Shown: positions 18,265 to 26,334 of the stretch, one piece after another
How positions within the stretch are numbered: the first letter of the stretch is position 1
Layout: each line of letters begins with the position of its first letter
Origin: Spirochaetota bacterium
Lineage (GTDB): Bacteria > Spirochaetota > Brevinematia > Brevinematales > Brevinemataceae
Assembly: GCA_030154445.1 (NCBI GenBank)
Contig: JAGUQW010000003.1
Span: forward strand, 1-62,205
DNA: 62,205 nt
Direction: 5' to 3'
Made by a program: the position numbers and the translations under genes
The notes under the pieces: model-generated
What the model saw: the letters and a program-made list of their open reading frames with translations, nothing else
The model's database searches: none
What the model was told of the DNA's origin: nothing

Positions 18265-19884
18265 TTAAATTTCGGTATTTTCTGAATTTTTAAATGAAAC
18301 AGGTAATAAGAATAAAGCTAATAAACTAAGCCAATTTGCTATGGCAAAATAACGCCAATCTGTCGCTTGAGAAACAAAAAATAAAACTGCTAAATTCATA
18401 ATCCATGGAAATAAGATAATAAGATTAATTATTTTTTTATAAAGGAAACAGTATACTCCATAAAATAAAAGTATAAGAGTTGTAAGCCATAATGGAATCA
18501 GAAAATATGATTTATCTCCTAAAGAATTCATTGTTATACTTGTTGGTGATACATGTGCATTCCACGATATACCGATAAAATTAAGTCTTGTTCGTAAATG
18601 AATAAAAGGACTTCCTATCCAAGTATAAAAATAGTAAGATAATAAAGTTTTATTATCTTTAGTAATATTATCAGCAATATTATAAAAATCTTTAGTGTTT
18701 TGCTCATTAGTATTTGCCCAAAACATTGCTGTCACATAATTATATTGAGCAGCCATCCATATATTTCTATCAACAGACTTGGTAAGTTTTAAAATTTCAG
18801 GATGTAAGGATTCTTCTTGTTTGTATAAATAAGCTGTATTTATTGGATTAAATACTAAACTCGATTTGTGTATAGTTAATGTTTGACTAAAAGATAATAC
18901 ATTAAATAACATTATATTCACAATCAAGATACAAGATAAACTGCTTAAAAAAGGAATAAAAAATATTTTCCAATTTTTATGTTGAATAGCATATATGAAT
19001 AATAGCAGGAGTCCACAAAAAAGTATTCCTATACCATTGAAGCGTATCATCCCTACAAAACTCAAAATCATTCCTAACATGATAAGAAATATATTTTTTT
19101 TAGTATATTTAGAATTAATATAAAATTGTAAAAAAAGATATGCTAGTAATAGTATACCTTGAACATAATAAATATCTTTCCATAAGATAATCATAAACAA
19201 AGCATTAACAGGAATAATCTGAAATAATCCAAATACAATAAGAAGAATTTTTTTTGAGAAACCATATTGGTAAAAAAAAGTACACCAAAGACTATAAATT
19301 AAAGAAAAAGTTGTTACTTGAACAAGTGTTAAAAATCCTACTCCTATATTATAATCAGTACTAAAAATCGTAATAATAGACCATAACAATTTTATAAAAG
19401 AAGCATAGAGAATAGTGTGATGCGTATTAAAATCATTGTTTTGAACCATATATAAAACTTGATAAGAATCATTACTTAGAAAACCTGGGAAATATATAAT
19501 CCAATAAATCAATCCTATTCCAAAAAACAAGCAAAAACTTTGCCAATAAAATAATTGTATATTATTTTGTACTGTATACTGTTTATTAGATTTTGTTTGA
19601 AGCCATTCTATAAGTAATATATAATTAAAAAATATCACTATACTTAGTAGTAAGTACAGTATAAATTCATAAGTTTTAAATTGCCACAAAATTCTTTCTG
19701 GTAAGAAAAATATACCACCAGTTAATGAAAAAGAAGTATAAAGAGATAGTAATAATACAAGCCAAAAATGAAGATGCTTTATGCTATATAATAATAATAA
19801 TTTTTGTTTGTTTTTTATTAAATATGTTGAATAGGAAAGAAGAATTCCTAATAAAACACCAATAATTATTCCTAAATTTAACAT
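18265..19884 (-). CDS. Polytopic membrane protein, DUF6020/GT-C-like
   Basis: The 539-residue protein has roughly 12-13 hydrophobic segments and a loop with YFPGFLSNDSYQVLYM after the fourth or so helix, which resembles DUF6020-family proteins and the acidic first-loop pattern of GT-C glycosyltransferases. A large non-membrane loop lies at about residues 340-420. It is first in the minus-strand glycan operon and is followed by GT2 and gmd. A function as lipid-linked sugar transferase or glycan-modifying enzyme is inferred, not shown. An AGGAA ribosome binding site is upstream. Confidence 0.75.
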   Translation of the reverse strand: MLNLGIIIGVLLGILLSYSTYLIKNKQKLLLLYSIKHLHFWLVLLLSLYTSFSLTGGIFFLPERILWQFKTYEFILYLLLSIVIFFNYILLIEWLQTKSNKQYTVQNNIQLFYWQSFCLFFGIGLIYWIIYFPGFLSNDSYQVLYMVQNNDFNTHHTILYASFIKLLWSIITIFSTDYNIGVGFLTLVQVTTFSLIYSLWCTFFYQYGFSKKILLIVFGLFQIIPVNALFMIILWKDIYYVQGILLLAYLFLQFYINSKYTKKNIFLIMLGMILSFVGMIRFNGIGILFCGLLLLFIYAIQHKNWKIFFIPFLSSLSCILIVNIMLFNVLSFSQTLTIHKSSLVFNPINTAYLYKQEESLHPEILKLTKSVDRNIWMAAQYNYVTAMFWANTNEQNTKDFYNIADNITKDNKTLLSYYFYTWIGSPFIHLRTRLNFIGISWNAHVSPTSITMNSLGDKSYFLIPLWLTTLILLFYGVYCFLYKKIINLIILFPWIMNLAVLFFVSQATDWRYFAIANWLSLLALFLLPVSFKNSENTEI

Positions 19885-20053
19885 TTGAATTTCCTAATAA
19901 ATATATATATATAATATTATATATATATATTTATATTTGTCAATAGTTTTTGTATAGAATACTAATTTTATCATAATGTTGTTTTTTTATGATTTTATAA
20001 GTTATTATATTTAATACATTTATCTCAATTATTAAATAAATGAAAATAGAATC

Positions 20054-20082
20054 TTGACAAATAATACTAAAAACGATACAAT
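20054..20082 (+). promoter_or_regulatory. Promoter of fcl
   Basis: TTGACA (20054-20059), 17-bp spacer, TACAAT (20077-20082). An 18-bp AT palindrome (20099-20116) follows in the leader before the GAGG ribosome binding site. Confidence 0.72.
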
Positions 20083-20137
20083 ATACTATATATCAAAATA
20101 TTTTTAATTAAAAATAGATAATTTATAGAGGATTTAA

Positions 20138-21100
20138 ATGAATAAAGATTCAAAAATTTATATTACAGGACATAGAGGATTAGCTGGGTCTGCTATTGTT
20201 CGTGAATTACAAAAACAAGGATACACAAATTTATTACTAAAAACTTCAAATGAAGTCAATCTTTTAGATGCTGTTGCAACTGATAAATTATTTGTTGATG
20301 AAAAACCTGAATATGTCTTTATGTGTGCTGGTACTGTTGGTGGTATTATTGCAAATAAAACCTATCCTGTAGAATTTACCCAAAATAATACTTTAATGGC
20401 TATTAATATTTTGTCTTCTGCTCATAAGCATCATGTCAAAAAACTTGTATATTTAGGAAGTTCTTGTATTTATCCTAAAGAGTCTATGCAACCAATTAAA
20501 GAAGAGTATCTATTAACAGGATCTCTAGAACCAACAAATGAAGGTTATGCTCTTGCTAAGATTATGGGTATTAAACTTTGTGAATATTATCGTAGAGAAT
20601 ATAATAAAGATTTTATTTCTGTAATGCCTTCAAATCTTTACGGTACTAATGATAATTATGATCCTGAAAATTCTCATGTAATTGCTGGTTTATTGTATCG
20701 TTTTCACGAAGCAAAAGAGCAAAATTTATCCGAAGTAATTGCTTGGGGTACAGGTACACCAAAACGAGAATTTATTTATACAGATGATTTCGCACGAGGA
20801 ACAATTTTTGCGATGAAAAATTATTCAGATAACATACATCTTAATATAGGGTCTGGACAAGAAACTTCTATCAAAGAATTAACAGAATTAGTTGCTGAAA
20901 CAATAGGTTTTACAGGAAAGATAATTTTTGATTCATCAAAACCTGATGGTACAATGCGTAAAATAATGGATAATACTAGAATACTAGCAATGGGATGGAA
21001 ATCAGAAACAAGTCTTAAAGAAGGGTTAAAATTAGCTTATCAAGATTATCTTCTTGCTCTTAAAGAAAACAAAGTACATGTTAGAAAAGTTAAAATTTAA
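20138..21100 (+). CDS. fcl: GDP-L-fucose synthase
   Basis: Fcl epimerises and reduces the Gmd product to GDP-L-fucose. The 320-residue SDR enzyme has YITGHRGLAGSAIVREL at the N-terminus, CAGTVGGIIANKTYP, the catalytic Ser and Cys in YLGSSCIYPKE, the Tyr-x3-Lys in EGYALAKIMG, and GTPKREFIYTDDFA. Gmd is encoded divergently about 2.7 kb away, so both enzymes of the pathway are present. It has its own strong promoter. The gap of 74 bp to the KDPG aldolase gene shows no terminator, so read-through is possible. Confidence 0.96.
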   Translation: MNKDSKIYITGHRGLAGSAIVRELQKQGYTNLLLKTSNEVNLLDAVATDKLFVDEKPEYVFMCAGTVGGIIANKTYPVEFTQNNTLMAINILSSAHKHHVKKLVYLGSSCIYPKESMQPIKEEYLLTGSLEPTNEGYALAKIMGIKLCEYYRREYNKDFISVMPSNLYGTNDNYDPENSHVIAGLLYRFHEAKEQNLSEVIAWGTGTPKREFIYTDDFARGTIFAMKNYSDNIHLNIGSGQETSIKELTELVAETIGFTGKIIFDSSKPDGTMRKIMDNTRILAMGWKSETSLKEGLKLAYQDYLLALKENKVHVRKVKI

Positions 21101-21174
21101 ATCTAATACTCTATGATCACATATTTTTAAGTATTAGATATATTTTAAATATATCAAATTTTGAGAGGGTAAAT

Positions 21175-21804
21175 ATGTTTGAAAAATATATTAGTGTACC
21201 GATTATTCCTGTTGCTGTTGTAGAAACAGAAGAGGAAATTAGAAATATTGCAGAATGTGCATTAGAATTTTTGCCTGCATTAGAATTGACCATGAGAACA
21301 GAATATGCCTACAAAGCTTTAGAAATCTTAGCCAAACATTATCCTCAATTACCAAGAGCTGCAGCAACAGTATTGACCGTAGAACAAGCTGAGCGTATTA
21401 TTAATTTAGGTACAAATATTATTATTAGTCCTGGTTTTCAACCATGTTTATTAGAACATGCCAAACAAAAAAATTATCATTATATTCCTGGAGCTGTCAG
21501 TCCTGCAGAAATTGAACAATGTCTTGCTTATGGACATAAATATATTAAATTTTTTCCAGCATCTGTTTTTGGGGGAACGAAATGGCTTCAAGCTGTTGCG
21601 CCTGTATATTCCCATATGGATGTTAAATTTATGCCTTTAGGTGGAATAAAATTAGAAAATGTACAAGAATATTTAAAAGAATCTAATGTGTTTGCTTGTG
21701 GAGGTTCATGGCTTTGTCCTCGAAATGTTCTTGAACAAAAAGACTGGAAAGAGTTACGTAGACGATTCCAAGAAGCACATAATTTATTAAAGGAGATCAA
21801 ATAA
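21175..21804 (+). CDS. eda: 2-keto-3-deoxy-6-phosphogluconate aldolase
   Basis: The 209-residue class I aldolase splits KDPG into pyruvate and glyceraldehyde 3-phosphate. Family residues are present: Glu37 and Arg41 in LELTMRTE, AAATVLT, SPGFQP, the Schiff-base Lys125 in YIKFFPAS, and the phosphate-binding PLGGI and CGGSWL. It overlaps the KDG kinase start by one base, which gives a two-gene KDG-to-pyruvate module. No Edd dehydratase is nearby, so the source may be hexuronates or other aldonate routes rather than the Entner-Doudoroff pathway. An AGAGGG site precedes the ATG. Confidence 0.94.
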   Translation: MFEKYISVPIIPVAVVETEEEIRNIAECALEFLPALELTMRTEYAYKALEILAKHYPQLPRAAATVLTVEQAERIINLGTNIIISPGFQPCLLEHAKQKNYHYIPGAVSPAEIEQCLAYGHKYIKFFPASVFGGTKWLQAVAPVYSHMDVKFMPLGGIKLENVQEYLKESNVFACGGSWLCPRNVLEQKDWKELRRRFQEAHNLLKEIK

Positions 21805-22835
21805 TGTCTTATATTGTTGGTTTTGGAGAAATTATGTTGCGTCTTTCTGCTCCTGGAAATGAAAGATTATTACAAAGTCCTATCTTAGAAACAGTAATAG
21901 GTGGTGGAGAAGCTAATGTTTGCGTATCTTGTTCAAGATTTGGTTTACCATCTCGCTATTTAACAGCATTGCCAAAAAATGCTTTGGGTGAAAAAACTGA
22001 AGAATTACTTAATGGTCAAAAAGTGGATACATCAGCTATAGCTTGGTGTGGAGAGCGTTTAGGGATTTATTTTGTAGAAAAAGGATCAAATCAAAGAGGA
22101 TCAACTGTACTTTATGACAGAGCTAATTCATCTATTGCAGAAGCTAAAACAAGTGATTTTAATTGGAAAGATGCGTTTGATAATGCTCATTGGTTACATA
22201 TTTCTGGTATTACACCTGCGTTAACTCAGAGTGCTGCAGATCTTACTTTAGAAGTCGTAAAGCAAGCTAAAAAATATGGTCTTAAAATTTCTTGTGATCT
22301 TAATTTTCGTAAAAAACTTTGGAATTATGGAAAAAAATCTTCAGAAATTATGCCTGAAATTGTAAAATATGTAGATGTTCTTATAGCAAATGAAGAAGAT
22401 ATTCAATTATCTTTAGGTATTCCTCTCAGTACAGATGTTACAAAAGGGCATCTAAAAGCAGAAGACTATATACCTTTATTAAAAACAGTAATGGAAAAAT
22501 ATCCTCACTTAGAAGGAATTGCTACAACATTAAGAGAAAGTATTAGTGCTAATCACAACGATTGGTCGGCTCTTTATTATGCTAAAGAAACATTATATGT
22601 TTCTAAAAAATATGAAATTACAGACATTGTAGATCGAGTTGGTGGTGGAGATTCTTTTGCGGCGGGATTAATCTCAGGCTTACATTTTTTTCCTGAATCT
22701 TTACAACAAAGTTTAGAATTTGCTGTAGCATCATCTTGTCTTAAACATACAATTCCTGGGGATTGGAATCTTATTTCTAAAAAAGAAGTTATGAATCTTA
22801 TGAGTGGTGATGGTTCTGGTCGTGTACAACGATAA
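21804..22835 (+). CDS. kdgK: 2-keto-3-deoxygluconate kinase (PfkB family)
   Basis: This 343-residue PfkB-family sugar kinase should phosphorylate KDG to KDPG for the aldolase encoded just upstream. Evidence includes FGEIMLRLSAPGNERLLQ at the start, GGGEANVCVSCSRFG, a conserved Arg-rich sugar-binding strand, and the anion-hole/catalytic signature DRVGGGDSFAAG near residue 283. KdgK is preferred over fructokinase because of the eda neighbour. AGGAG lies within the end of eda. A terminator follows 22 bp after the stop. Confidence 0.92.
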   Translation: MSYIVGFGEIMLRLSAPGNERLLQSPILETVIGGGEANVCVSCSRFGLPSRYLTALPKNALGEKTEELLNGQKVDTSAIAWCGERLGIYFVEKGSNQRGSTVLYDRANSSIAEAKTSDFNWKDAFDNAHWLHISGITPALTQSAADLTLEVVKQAKKYGLKISCDLNFRKKLWNYGKKSSEIMPEIVKYVDVLIANEEDIQLSLGIPLSTDVTKGHLKAEDYIPLLKTVMEKYPHLEGIATTLRESISANHNDWSALYYAKETLYVSKKYEITDIVDRVGGGDSFAAGLISGLHFFPESLQQSLEFAVASSCLKHTIPGDWNLISKKEVMNLMSGDGSGRVQR

Positions 22836-22856
22836 TTTATAATACTATAAAATTTT

Positions 22857-22890
22857 AAAAACCTCAGTATATTATGTATTGAGGTTTTTT
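22857..22890 (+). terminator. Terminator after kdgK
   Basis: The stem AAAACCTCA pairs with TGAGGTTTT around an AT-rich loop, followed by T residues. Confidence 0.85.
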
Positions 22891-22914
22891 ATTTGTCTAA
22901 AGCATAAAAATTTA

Positions 22915-22972
22915 AATAAAAAAATGCCCAGCAAGGATACTGAGCTTTTTATGGTAGTATTGAACTAACTAC
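22915..22972 (-). ncRNA. Candidate short minus-strand RNA with own promoter and terminator
   Basis: On the minus strand TTGACA (23002-23007), 17 bp and TATCAT (22979-22984) are followed about 55 bases later by a GC-rich hairpin (GCTCAG / CTGGGC, 22926-22945) and a run of seven T residues. The hairpin is fully paired only on the minus strand (G-U in place of a C-A mismatch). No ORF fits. A transcript of roughly 50-60 nt from about 22972 is predicted. This is inference from signals only. Confidence 0.4.
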
Positions 22973-23099
22973 AATTATATGATAACATAATATATAAACT
23001 TTGTCAATCTTTTTTGTTTTTATTATTTAATGATAAATATTGAATTTTTATAAAATTATTGTTATAATATAAAAAGTTTTATTTTAGAGGTCTTATATT

Positions 23100-23807
23100 A
23101 TGGGGATTCGTTATAGTCGATTAATTAATAATCATAATAATAGAGAAGTTGTACTTCTTAAAGGATATCCTTGTAAATACGGTAAATGTAAGTTCTGTAA
23201 TTATATAGAAGATAATTCCACAAATGATGGCGTAATATCAAATATTAATAGTGCCGTATTATCAGAAATTACAGGAGAATTTCAAATTTTAGAAGTCTTA
23301 AATTCTGGATCTGTATTTGAAATACCACAATTTAGCTTAGATAAAATAAAAAAAATTGTCCAAGAGAAACAAATAAAGATCTTATATTTTGAAATTTATT
23401 ATGGATATATCAAAAGAATAAATGAAATTAGAAATATGTATCCTAATCAAGAAATACGCTTTAAAATGGGTTTAGAGACTTTTGATAATGATTTTCGTAA
23501 ACACACTTATGGAAAGAATTTTTCATTGACGCATGAAGATTATATAACATTAGGAAAAGAAATCTATTCTATTTGTCTTTTGGTCTGTACCAAAGGTCAA
23601 ACAAAAGATATGATTACTAATGATATAGAACTAGGACTAAAATATTTTCAACACATTACCATTAATATCTTCGTAGATAATGGGACAGTCGTAAAGAGAG
23701 ATAATGAGTTAGTTGAATGGTTTATTAGTAAATATTCTCATTTACAACAAGATCCCCGAATAGAATTATTAATAGATAACAAAGACCTCGGTGTTTTTGA
23801 ACAATAA
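23100..23807 (+). CDS. Radical-SAM-like protein with CX4CX2C cluster motif
   Basis: This 235-residue protein has a cysteine motif PCKYGKCKFCNY with Cys25, Cys30 and Cys33. The spacing CX4CX2C departs from the usual CX3CX2C but the CNY end and early position fit an iron-sulfur cluster of a radical SAM enzyme. Later segments (ILYFEIYYGYIKRINEI, RFKMGLETFDNDFRK) look like the barrel strands of the Elp3/COG1244-type radical SAM proteins. It is short, lacks an obvious second domain, and its substrate is unknown. It has an AGAGG site and its own terminator, so it is a single-gene unit. Confidence 0.72.
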   Translation: MGIRYSRLINNHNNREVVLLKGYPCKYGKCKFCNYIEDNSTNDGVISNINSAVLSEITGEFQILEVLNSGSVFEIPQFSLDKIKKIVQEKQIKILYFEIYYGYIKRINEIRNMYPNQEIRFKMGLETFDNDFRKHTYGKNFSLTHEDYITLGKEIYSICLLVCTKGQTKDMITNDIELGLKYFQHITINIFVDNGTVVKRDNELVEWFISKYSHLQQDPRIELLIDNKDLGVFEQ

Positions 23808-23816
23808 AATCTAACT

Positions 23817-23852
23817 AAAAAACACCCTAACATAAGTTAGGGTGTTTTTTTT
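23817..23852. terminator. Bidirectional terminator
   Basis: The stem AAAAAACACCCTAAC pairs with GTTAGGGTGTTTTTT around ATAA, between the radical-SAM-like gene (+) and the GmrSD-like gene (-), and overlaps the stop of the latter. Confidence 0.88.
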
Positions 23853-25522
23853 ATAACACAATATCAATAGCTTTACATAATATGGAGATAAGTTCATCAG
23901 AGCGTGTATCTATACTTTTATCTGACCATAGATTTTCTTTTGATAGAGTTGGGGTGAAAGCATATAAAACTTTCTCATATTCTTTTGATTTTTTATCAAA
24001 ATCAGTCCCAACACTACTATTTTTAATACTATGAAGAATAGTAAGATTCCCAATCATATGTTTTTTATTATCAGAACATTGTATCCATTTTTTATCTGAT
24101 GAATTTTGCGGTCCAATATGTTCAATAGTATCATTTTTTGTAAGAGCTTTGAATTTAAAAGCTTGTTCTTGGTTATCATGTTTTAAAATTTGTAAATTAT
24201 GTAAAAAGTATAAAAGAGGTCGTCCCCATTTACAGTTATGATAAATATCTGATTCTTTGAGAATTGAGTGAAATTCATTCACTAACCTTTCTTCAGTATA
24301 TTCACTATCAGATACAATTTTAGGTTTGATTTTTAGGATATCCTCCACAGAATTTTTCTCATTAACAGCCTTAATTAAAGAAAAATCAAATGATTTTATT
24401 TTTTCAACTGTCCATCCATGAACTAGATGAATCCAATGCCATCTTGCAATAAACTTAGCAATTGTACAAATATCTTGGTTTGAATATTCTTGATATTTCA
24501 TTGTTACTAACACAGGAATCCATGTGTAAGCATTTTTTCCTAAAACAAGAAGATGTCTTAAACACCAAATATAAGGATCATTCATATCCCATATATCTTG
24601 TAAACATTGTGTAAATTTCTCAAAATCTTGTAGTGCTAGCAATTTATCTTGTTTGAATGATCCCGTATTCCAAATCTCTTTAATATTCTCGTTATATGTT
24701 TTTTTAATAGATGATGGACGGTACATATTGATATAGTATCTAAAAATGGTTTCAAGCGAAATTTCAAGAAAATTTGCTTGTTTTTCTAATTTTTTCCATT
24801 TTGAGCTGAATTCATTATATGTAATAGGATCGTTTTTTAAATTAGCCATCGCTTCGGCTTTAATAATATCTGTTGAATCTAAATCTAGTCCTCTAGTATT
24901 TAATACAGAAAATATCTTGAGTGCAGCTTCTCTAGAATTAGTATCAACTTGTACAAACTCTAGATGATCAAAACAAAATTTAATAAAATCAACTAATTGA
25001 AAATTATCTCGAGCTTTAAAGTGATCATGATATTCTTTTTGTAGTTCTTTTTAATTTCCATACATATTGTATTATATCAGTAATATCAGATTGCATATCA
25101 ACTGGAGATGCTGATTTTAAAATTTCTTGAAAAATTTTAGAGTCTTGATGATTGTTTTTTAATTTTTGAATTGGTTTTCCTAGCTCTTTTGTGGAAATAT
25201 ATTCATTAAAGTCATCTTTTAGGATTTCATTATGGTCTACACAAGCTTTCAGAAAAACCATAATAGTAGTTAACCTTTGTTGTCCATCAATAATAGAGAA
25301 TCTATTTACTCGCCCTAGTCGTCCTTGGTCTACGATTTTTAGAATAATAGAGCCTATAAACACACTAGATTCTTCATCTTGATTTTGAAGATCTAGTAAA
25401 GTATCTATCCAAGCATCCCAATTAGGTTTGTCCCATACATAAGAACGTTGAAAATAAGGAACTTCATATACATCTTTTCCAGAAGATAAAATCTTTTTAA
25501 CTCGTACTTTTTTTACTTCCAC
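23851..25522 (-). pseudogene. GmrSD-type (DUF262-DUF1524) restriction protein, frameshifted
   Basis: Two frames together encode one protein of about 556 residues. The N-part (25522 to about 25050) has DUF262/GmrS signatures VPYFQRSYVW, FIGSIILKI and FSIIDGQQRLTTI. The C-part (about 25050 to 23851) continues with KIFSVLNTRGLDLDSTDII and ends with DUF1524/GmrD, the HNH-like IEHIGPQ and IGNLTIL. Such proteins are type IV restriction enzymes cutting modified DNA. The frames join at an A5 run (minus strand, 25048-25052): removing one A restores LKELQKEYHD. So there is one extra base: a decay mutation, slippage switch or sequencing error. No methylase or mobile element is adjacent. Confidence 0.85.
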
Positions 25523-25627
25523 TATATAAACTTCAAAAAATATAATTCCCCAATTCTACGCTAATATTATATCATACAATATTTTAAAAAACAATCCTAA
25601 AATTATATATATTAAGGTTTTTTCATA

Positions 25628-26221
25628 TTACACAAACTTTATAAATAAAGGTAAATACCTATTAAGTTGTTTTGAAATTTCATCAACTAAAGAATATTTA
25701 TTACGAGAGAGACCCCATTCATATAAAAATCCTCGAAAAAAAACAATAAGCGTATTTGCTATTTCTTGTTCCGATTCTTGTACTAGTAATAAATCTTGTA
25801 TCTTCAATTCTTTAATACACTTATAAACTTCTTGGTATAGATTTCTATCTTGGGAAAGAAGAAAATTATCATGAAGTATAATATTATGGATAAAAATTTC
25901 TAAAATAAGATCTGGCCCCAAAGATTCTGCAATATAACAAAATTCTAAAAAAATAAATACTATTTTTTCTTGAGAGTAAGCTAAGGTGTTTTCATTGATA
26001 TTTTTTACAAATTGTTCTGAATATAAATCTAAAATTTTAACAATAATAGCTTGCTTATTGTCAAAATAATGATAGAAAGTACCTATAGAAATATCAGCTT
26101 GAACACAAATATCTTTAATGTGCAGTTTCTGAAAAGGTTTGATATTTATTAATTGTAAAGTTGATTGGATAATTTTTTGCTCTGTTTGTATCGCTTGTTC
26201 TTTTCTTGATAATTTTACCAT
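25628..26221 (-). CDS. TetR/AcrR-family transcriptional regulator
   Basis: The 197-residue protein has a classic TetR N-terminal helix-turn-helix (IKDICVQADISIGTFYHYFDNKQ, about residues 40-62, given in outline) and a helical ligand-binding domain. It is divergent from the alkylsulfatase-like gene at 26335, so it most likely represses that gene and itself; a candidate operator lies at 26295-26318. The inducer is unknown; a sulfated or hydrophobic compound would fit the neighbour. Confidence 0.92.
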   Translation of the reverse strand: MVKLSRKEQAIQTEQKIIQSTLQLINIKPFQKLHIKDICVQADISIGTFYHYFDNKQAIIVKILDLYSEQFVKNINENTLAYSQEKIVFIFLEFCYIAESLGPDLILEIFIHNIILHDNFLLSQDRNLYQEVYKCIKELKIQDLLLVQESEQEIANTLIVFFRGFLYEWGLSRNKYSLVDEISKQLNRYLPLFIKFV

Positions 26222-26263
26222 ACATTTTCCCTCTATCTAATAATTTTTATTATAATAAAAATA

Positions 26264-26292
26264 TTGACAAATTGCAATAAACATAATAGAAT
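26264..26292 (+). promoter_or_regulatory. Promoter of the alkylsulfatase-like gene
   Basis: TTGACA (26264-26269), 17-bp spacer, TAGAAT (26287-26292), in the divergent region with the TetR gene. Confidence 0.75.
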
Positions 26293-26294
26293 AC

Positions 26295-26318
26295 ATTCAT
26301 AGAATATATTTTATGAAT
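26295..26318. promoter_or_regulatory. Candidate TetR operator / leader inverted repeat
   Basis: ATTCATA (26295-26301) and TATGAAT (26312-26318) form an inverted repeat around the predicted transcription start, just before the AAAGGAGG ribosome binding site. Length and location fit a TetR-family operator; a leader hairpin is the alternative. Confidence 0.5.
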
Positions 26319-26334
26319 ATTAAAGGAGGTTAAA

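Noticed and set aside
19893-19935. AT dinucleotide run upstream of the DUF6020-like gene as a replication origin
   Set aside because: No DnaA boxes or origin-linked genes are nearby; it is simple AT repeat in AT-rich DNA.
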